DNA of 9,176 nucleotides from an uncultured Flavobacterium sp. (GTDB lineage: Bacteria; Bacteroidota; Bacteroidia; Flavobacteriales; Flavobacteriaceae), in assembly GCF_937967675.1 (NCBI RefSeq), contig NZ_CALBSN010000107.1, forward strand, positions 1 to 9,176. The letters run 5' to 3'. A program made the translations under genes and the position numbers. Positions 6,137 to 9,176 of the stretch are shown here, piece after piece. Within the stretch, counting starts at the first letter, position 1; every line of letters starts with the position of its first letter. Below the pieces are notes generated by a model that saw only the letters and a program-made list of their open reading frames with translations, was not told the origin of the DNA and ran no database searches.

Positions 6137-6421
6137 CTACTTTTTTAATGGTGTTATAGATTCCATTAATTCGCTACGCTTGTAGTAACATTTATTAGCA
6201 AATTTGTAAACGGTAATTTTACCTTTATTTTGCCAGTGCCAAAGTGTAGAAGAGTTTATTTGTAGTAGTTCCAAAACTTGCTCCCGACTTAATAATTCGT
6301 CTTTTGCAGTTTGGGTGTTTTGGTGTGTTTGAAAGTCTTTGAGTTTTGCATCAAATACGTTTCCGATTAAGTCCGTTAAATCTTCTGGACTCAAATTTTG
6401 TAGTAAGGTTGCTTTTGTCAT
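6137..6421 (-). CDS. Helix-turn-helix protein, AlpA/excisionase-like, 94 aa
   Basis: The C-terminal half (43-90) is a winged helix-turn-helix of the HTH_17 type found in excisionases, AlpA regulators and MerR-like proteins. LLSREQVLELLQINSSTLWHW gives the two helices, with the recognition helix near SSTLWHWQNKG (57-67). ITVYKFANKCYYKRSELMESI forms the wing and last helix. The first 40 residues (LSPEDLTDLIGNVFDAKLKDF) are a predicted helix likely to mediate dimerisation. It probably binds DNA at the element's recombination or promoter sites. It heads the second operon, with a cluster of GTAC motifs directly upstream, which suggests it controls its own promoter or acts with the integrase in excision. 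The start is ATG 6421. Confidence 0.85.
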   Translation of the reverse strand: MTKATLLQNLSPEDLTDLIGNVFDAKLKDFQTHQNTQTAKDELLSREQVLELLQINSSTLWHWQNKGKITVYKFANKCYYKRSELMESITPLKK

Positions 6422-6449
6422 TTTGCAAAGTATTATTTGTTATACAGTG

Positions 6450-6457
6450 CAAATATT
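6450..6457 (-). promoter_or_regulatory. Candidate -7 element of the HTH/nuclease operon
   Basis: On the - strand the octamer AATATTTG fits TAnnTTTG with one mismatch. It is placed to give a leader of about 20 nt before the ATG at 6421. No clear TTG is seen 17-23 nt upstream (only TTT), so the promoter may need an activator. The GTAC cluster covers just that upstream zone. Confidence 0.35.
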
Positions 6458-6466
6458 GGTTTGGGA

Positions 6467-6515
6467 TTGTACCCTAAAAGACTATGTTTTGTACCTTTTT
6501 GGGTACGGTTTGTAC
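6467..6515. promoter_or_regulatory. Cluster of four GTAC motifs upstream of the HTH gene (candidate operator)
   Basis: GTAC cores begin at 6469, 6491, 6503 and 6512 within 47 bp. They read TTGTACCC, TTTTGTACC, GGGTACGG and TTTGTACTC. GTACC-N6-GGTAC (6491-6506) is a small palindrome. The TTTGTAC core is shared with the paired repeats at both ends of the element. The cluster lies between the 235-aa gene and the HTH gene and covers the expected -33 zone of the HTH promoter. Binding by the HTH protein or the integrase is inference. Confidence 0.5.
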
Positions 6516-6518
6516 TCT

Positions 6519-7226
6519 TTATTTAATTAGGTTGTAAATACTCATTCTGTTTTCGTTCGACTTACTTTTAATATTTGTGTATTGTAGTTTATCTATGCCA
6601 AAATCATAAGTTTCATTTATCCAGTCGGTAATGCTTTTAACAGTAACTGTTTTATGTATTTGTCCGTTATGCTTCATAATTTCATACATAAATCTTAAAT
6701 CAGTTCTTTTGGTTTTGTCTATATTGAAATTTTCAAAAAGACGTTCCCAAATTTCAAAGGCATTATCTTTGAAATAATCAGTATGTTTTTGAGGTTTGAT
6801 TTCGACCTTTTCCTTTTCAATTGCTTTAGGTTCTTGAGGTTTGATTTCTGTTAATACTAAGTTTAAGAACGTTTCTTTTAGCTTCATATAATTGCTTTCA
6901 TAACTTCTTATTCTATTATCTGGAATAGGTTGTGAAATATAAATTTCGTCTTCGCTTACTGATCCGTTATTTTGGTTTGAAGCTAACATATTTGTAACAG
7001 CATCGTTAACTATAAAATAAAAATCGGTGTGTAAATCGGAAATTATTTTTTCCTTAATGGTTTGGTCTTCAATTTGAGAAAAATATCGAATAAAAGATTT
7101 ACTACTATCTTCTGCAAATGATTTGTATAAAGAATAATCAAATTCATTATTATTTGAAAAATCAATTAAACTCGATAAAATAAATTCTATTTTTTCGTTT
7201 GGATTTTCGGAGTTACTATTTCTCAT
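6519..7226 (-). CDS. Unknown 235-aa protein encoded after the integrase
   Basis: I do not recognise a named family. Two parts are visible. An N-terminal acidic, mostly helical region (1-125; IEFILSSLIDF, then HTDFYFIVNDAVTNML) is joined by a charged linker with the pentamer EIKPQ twice (127-131 and 142-146). The C-terminal part (about 150-235) looks compact: YFKDNAFEIWERLFENFNI, RTDLRFMYEIMKHNGQIHK and ITDWINETYDFGIDKLQYTNIKSK, ending RMSIYNLIK. That part has the helix-rich look of a small DNA-binding or structural domain, but no motif proves it. The gene follows the integrase by 42 nt with no promoter in the gap, so it is probably cotranscribed. A role beside the integrase is inference. The start is ATG 7226. 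Confidence 0.8.
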   Translation of the reverse strand: MRNSNSENPNEKIEFILSSLIDFSNNNEFDYSLYKSFAEDSSKSFIRYFSQIEDQTIKEKIISDLHTDFYFIVNDAVTNMLASNQNNGSVSEDEIYISQPIPDNRIRSYESNYMKLKETFLNLVLTEIKPQEPKAIEKEKVEIKPQKHTDYFKDNAFEIWERLFENFNIDKTKRTDLRFMYEIMKHNGQIHKTVTVKSITDWINETYDFGIDKLQYTNIKSKSNENRMSIYNLIK

Positions 7227-7268
7227 ATTTTGCCTGTTTATGATTGTTTTGCGTTGGTTGTCAATAAA

Positions 7269-8516
7269 TTAAAAGTATTTAGTCAATTCGAGTGCTATGT
7301 CCTTATTGCTTTTTCCGACGTAGTTAAGGAACATTTTTTCTGTTGTATGTCCTGTAATGTAAATTAAAAAAGTAGTTGGAATAGTTCCGTAAAAGTTTGA
7401 AGCAAAAGAGCGTCTACCAATATGTGAGGTTACCAATTCCCACTTTTGAAACTCTTTGACTTCTTTACGGTAAACTTTGCTTTCGGGTGCAGTTTCTGTT
7501 TTTTTACCTCCCTTGACTATTTCGTTAAGTTCAGCAATTTCACAAACTTTTTTTATGTAATCATTATACTTTTGGTCTGAAATTGGTTTTGGAAAATGTC
7601 CGTTTCTTTTTTCTAATATTTCCAGTACTTTTTTGTGTATTGGAATAGTCATGTTTTTAGTAGTTTTCTTTTGAGTAAACTCCAGTAAGTGCTTACCGTC
7701 TTCAATTCTAATTTGGTCTTTTGTAAAATTCATAAAATCTGAAACTCTTTGACCAGTATAGCAACTAATAATTAACCAGTCTTTCGCATTGTTAAGGCTT
7801 TCAGTTAATTTACTTGGTTCTATTGTTTCAATTTTGTTAAGGTCTTCAAAAGTCAAATAAACATTATCAGTTTCTTTGTACTTTGCTTTCAAACCGTCTA
7901 ATTGGTGGCTTACTTCTATTCCGTTATGCTGTGCGTGTTTACAAATGGTTTTAATGCTTCTTAACGCCCTTGCAATTGTATTGTGTGAATATTGATTTTT
8001 ATTACAAAAGTCTTCAAAGGCTTTTTTGAAATTTTCGTTTACGTCTTTGATTAAAAACTTTTTGTTTGTTGAGGTTTCAAACTTCTTTAAAAGTGCTTTA
8101 ATTGTGTTATATTTTTTTTCTGTACTTTCTGTTATTTCGCTTTTTTTACGGTCTTTGAAGTACTCAAAATAATTAACTAATTCGTTTGGTATTGTTTCAA
8201 CTGGTGTAGGATTGTAGTATTCATTTATAGTTCTTTTTAACCAGTCTTTGTTTGTGTCTTCAATAGTGTTTTCAAACTGATTTAAAATGTAGTTTTCAAG
8301 TTCCGAAATTTTGTTATTAACTTCAGTTTGTAGGTTTTTGGTATCAATATCCGAAATACGTTTTGAGTTGTGGTATTTGCTCCAATATTCTTTTGAAACT
8401 TCAATTTTTGAAACCCCACCAATAACGTAATCAATACCGTTTTTTCTGTATAGTAATCTCAAATTTAGATTTGATTTGTCTTTATTTGAACGGTATAAAA
8501 AATTAATAGTTGCCAT
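7269..8516 (-). CDS. int: Tyrosine recombinase / integrase, 415 aa
   Basis: This is a site-specific tyrosine recombinase that would insert the element at tRNA-Leu and excise it. The N-terminal part (about 1-90; INFLYRSNKDKSNLNLRLLY) resembles the arm-DNA-binding domain of Bacteroidetes integrases. The SAM-like core-binding domain covers about 110-205. The catalytic domain has the full set: Arg257 (SCYTGQR), Lys near 283-287, His365 and Arg368 (SHIGRR), His390 (ITGH) and nucleophile Tyr399 (FLNYVG). The length is normal. The gene ends with codons after the Tyr, as usual. The start is ATG 8516. It lies about 200 bp inside the right attachment site. A TAnnTTTG-like element and two TTTGTACGG repeats stand just upstream, so a protein bound there could repress it. 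Confidence 0.95.
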   Translation of the reverse strand: MATINFLYRSNKDKSNLNLRLLYRKNGIDYVIGGVSKIEVSKEYWSKYHNSKRISDIDTKNLQTEVNNKISELENYILNQFENTIEDTNKDWLKRTINEYYNPTPVETIPNELVNYFEYFKDRKKSEITESTEKKYNTIKALLKKFETSTNKKFLIKDVNENFKKAFEDFCNKNQYSHNTIARALRSIKTICKHAQHNGIEVSHQLDGLKAKYKETDNVYLTFEDLNKIETIEPSKLTESLNNAKDWLIISCYTGQRVSDFMNFTKDQIRIEDGKHLLEFTQKKTTKNMTIPIHKKVLEILEKRNGHFPKPISDQKYNDYIKKVCEIAELNEIVKGGKKTETAPESKVYRKEVKEFQKWELVTSHIGRRSFASNFYGTIPTTFLIYITGHTTEKMFLNYVGKSNKDIALELTKYF

Positions 8517-8535
8517 ACATTTGCCTTTAGTAATA

Positions 8536-8543
8536 CAAATGTA
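8536..8543 (-). promoter_or_regulatory. Candidate -7 element of the integrase gene
   Basis: On the - strand, TACATTTG fits TAnnTTTG fully. The nearest upstream TTG (8571-8569) is 25 nt away, slightly longer than usual. The two TTTGTACGG repeats fill the spacer, so binding there would block or alter the promoter. The predicted transcript would have a very short leader before ATG 8516. Confidence 0.45.
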
Positions 8544-8548
8544 AATAA

Positions 8549-8570
8549 TTTGTACGGTATTTGTACGGCA
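8549..8570 (+). repeat. Right-end pair of TTTGTACGG repeats (candidate arm sites/operator)
   Basis: TTTGTACGGTA (8549-8559) and TTTGTACGGCA (8560-8570) are tandem 11-bp units differing at one base. The first is identical to 3024-3034 at the left end and has the same orientation. They overlap the integrase promoter and lie about 147 bp from the right attachment core. Confidence 0.65.
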
Positions 8571-8638
8571 AATTGCAATTAAATAAAATCAATTACAATT
8601 TAAAACATAAAATTAATTTAATAAAAAAGTCAATAAAA

Positions 8639-8669
8639 TTGCATTACTCAAGTGAATAGTGTATTTTTG
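8639..8669 (+). promoter_or_regulatory. Outward-facing promoter P1 at the right end
   Basis: TTG at 8639-8641 and TATTTTTG at 8662-8669 are 20 nt apart, a full match to TTG-N17 to N23-TAnnTTTG. It faces rightward, out of the element, opposite to all element genes. The TGTATTTTTGC around its -7 element is repeated at 8696-8706 in P2. Confidence 0.5.
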
Positions 8670-8672
8670 CCC

Positions 8673-8705
8673 TTGAATAATAGGAAGCTATAAAATGTAT
8701 TTTTG
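8673..8705 (+). promoter_or_regulatory. Outward-facing promoter P2 at the right end
   Basis: TTG at 8673-8675 and TATTTTTG at 8698-8705 are 22 nt apart, also a full consensus match. Transcription would start near 8711, just before the right attachment core, and meet the hairpin terminator at 8733-8765. The predicted RNA is about 50 nt. Confidence 0.5.
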
Positions 8706-8717
8706 CGGTGGTTTTAC

Positions 8718-8732
8718 TCCCGCCTTGAGTAC
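8718..8732 (+). repeat. Right attachment core (attR), 15-bp direct repeat
   Basis: TCCCGCCTTGAGTAC is identical to 2942-2956. Here it is only a fragment of the tRNA-Leu 3' end, because the preceding sequence (GCGGTGGTTTTAC) does not continue the tRNA. What follows is the probable native tRNA terminator, which marks this as the element/chromosome junction. Confidence 0.88.
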
Positions 8733-8765
8733 AAAAAGCTTCAAACTATGTTTGGAGCTTTTTTT
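8733..8765 (+). terminator. Probable original tRNA-Leu terminator, displaced by insertion
   Basis: AAAAAGCTTCAAA (8733-8745) pairs with TTTGGAGCTTTTT (8751-8763) over 13 bp with one T-G wobble and a 5-nt loop. A T run to 8765 follows. It begins directly after the right attachment core, where the terminator of an uninterrupted tRNA-Leu gene would lie. It now ends transcripts from the two outward promoters. Confidence 0.82.
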
Positions 8766-8814
8766 GTTTATATGAGTTTGTAAATATTTCTTATTTTTAA
8801 CAAAAATTAAACTC

Positions 8815-9176
8815 ATGTACAAGTTTATAAATTTCAAGATATTTAAAGTATCACTTTTGTTTTCTTTTTTTATCAATCTTTTTCTTTTTTTAATCACAAT
8901 ATATTCTAAAGATTTTGAAATGATAATTAGTTTCGGCTCTTTTACTTTATTTGGATTTGTGATTATTGTTTTTTGTTTTTTTAATTTCAAGGAAATAAAA
9001 ACAGAAGGAAAAAACATAATACTATCGGATTTGTATTTCAAAAAAGAAAAAACAATTCAACAAGCAGATTTATTAAAGATAATAAAAAACCCTTTCTATA
9101 TTTTTCTATTTACTAATATTATTTATTATCAAGAATATAATTCCAGAAAATGGTTTTTGTTTTATGGAGAAATTAA
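8815..9176 (+). CDS. Hypothetical membrane protein (3' partial)
   Basis: An open frame from ATG 8815 stays open to the end of the window (120 codons), so the gene is cut. The product starts MYKFINFKIFK, has two hydrophobic segments at about 10-30 and 38-57, and then a soluble part (from FKEIKTEGKNIILSDLYF onward, then a second hydrophobic patch NPFYIFLFTNIIYY near 92-105). That pattern resembles small two-helix membrane proteins with a cytoplasmic C-terminal domain, but I cannot name a family. It lies outside the element, 50 nt past the displaced tRNA terminator, and is very AT-rich. ATGAGTTT (8772-8779) is an inverted copy of AAACTCAT (8809-8816), which includes the first two bases of the start codon. 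No clear promoter is seen in the short gap. Confidence 0.72.
   Translation, partial: MYKFINFKIFKVSLLFSFFINLFLFLITIYSKDFEMIISFGSFTLFGFVIIVFCFFNFKEIKTEGKNIILSDLYFKKEKTIQQADLLKIIKNPFYIFLFTNIIYYQEYNSRKWFLFYGEI

Larger units (their letters stand above)
2942..8732. mobile_element. Small integrative element in tRNA-Leu, about 5.8 kb
   Basis: The bounds are two perfect copies of a 15-bp tRNA-Leu 3'-end sequence, so one unit is 5,776 bp. Inside are a tyrosine integrase near the right end, an excisionase/AlpA-like helix-turn-helix protein, a VRR-NUC-type nuclease, a GRxKGTPNK protein and five proteins without a recognised family (235, 230, 223, 96 and 54 aa), all on the - strand. The element is visibly more AT-rich than mutS. 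I see no relaxase, type IV secretion gene, primase/helicase, capsid gene, antibiotic-resistance gene or standard toxin-antitoxin pair. The integrase is full length with a complete catalytic set, and both att copies are intact, so it looks capable of excision. Its class (phage satellite, mobilised island or other) is inference. Confidence 0.85.

Noticed and set aside
5134..6530. Three + strand open frames of 63-68 codons (5134-5340, 5957-6148, 6339-6530)
   Set aside because: Each is opposite a well-supported - strand gene of the element and reads as a low-information, Phe/Leu-rich shadow.
2942..8732. Conjugative or mobilisable element
   Set aside because: No relaxase, MobC-like, coupling or secretion protein motif is seen in any product. 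Mobilisation in trans cannot be excluded but nothing supports it.
8700..8732. Second tRNA-Leu or tRNA pseudogene at the right end
   Set aside because: Only the last 15 bp match the tRNA. The sequence before them lacks the anticodon, variable and T-loop parts, as expected for an attachment site.
8688..9041. 117-codon open frame on the - strand at the right edge
   Set aside because: It crosses the attachment core and the displaced terminator, is a Lys/Ile-rich shadow of an AT-rich region, and opposes the better + strand membrane-protein frame.

Overview
The window reads as chromosomal DNA of a member of the Flavobacteriia, probably Flavobacterium or a close relative. The evidence is the low GC content, a MutS of Bacteroidetes type (Walker A variant GPNMSGKSAILRQ), tRNAs without an encoded CCA, and promoters of the Bacteroidetes form TTG-N19 to N22-TAnnTTTG.

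Layout. (1) Bases 1-2613: mutS on the + strand, cut at its 5' end by the window. (2) 2690-2955: a promoter followed by tRNA-Gly(GCC) and tRNA-Leu(TAA). (3) 2942-8732: a compact integrative element of about 5.8 kb inserted in the 3' end of tRNA-Leu. It is bounded by a perfect 15-bp direct repeat of the tRNA 3' end (2942-2956 and 8718-8732), and every recognisable gene in it is on the - strand. (4) 8733-8765: a hairpin terminator that probably belonged to tRNA-Leu before insertion. (5) 8815-9176: the start of a chromosomal membrane-protein gene that runs off the window.

The element has three apparent transcription units, all leftward. The first is a tyrosine integrase plus a 235-aa protein of unknown function. 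The second is a 94-aa helix-turn-helix protein of the AlpA/excisionase kind, a 168-aa PD-(D/E)XK nuclease of VRR-NUC type and a 230-aa unknown, packed with 4-nt gaps. The third is a 54-aa acidic protein (easily missed), a 223-aa unknown, a 99-aa protein with a GRxKGTPNK motif that recalls small terminase-like proteins of Bacteroidetes phages, and a 96-aa unknown. This last unit ends in a perfect 13-bp hairpin. A GTAC-centred motif recurs as 11-bp-spaced pairs at both ends of the element and as a cluster in front of the helix-turn-helix gene. This points to shared control of integration/excision and gene expression.

No relaxase, primase, capsid, portal or large terminase is visible. The most interesting reading, which is inference, is a minimal phage-satellite-like island or another very small hitchhiking element that depends on a helper. 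No gene for conjugation is present. Several of its genes match no family that I can name.
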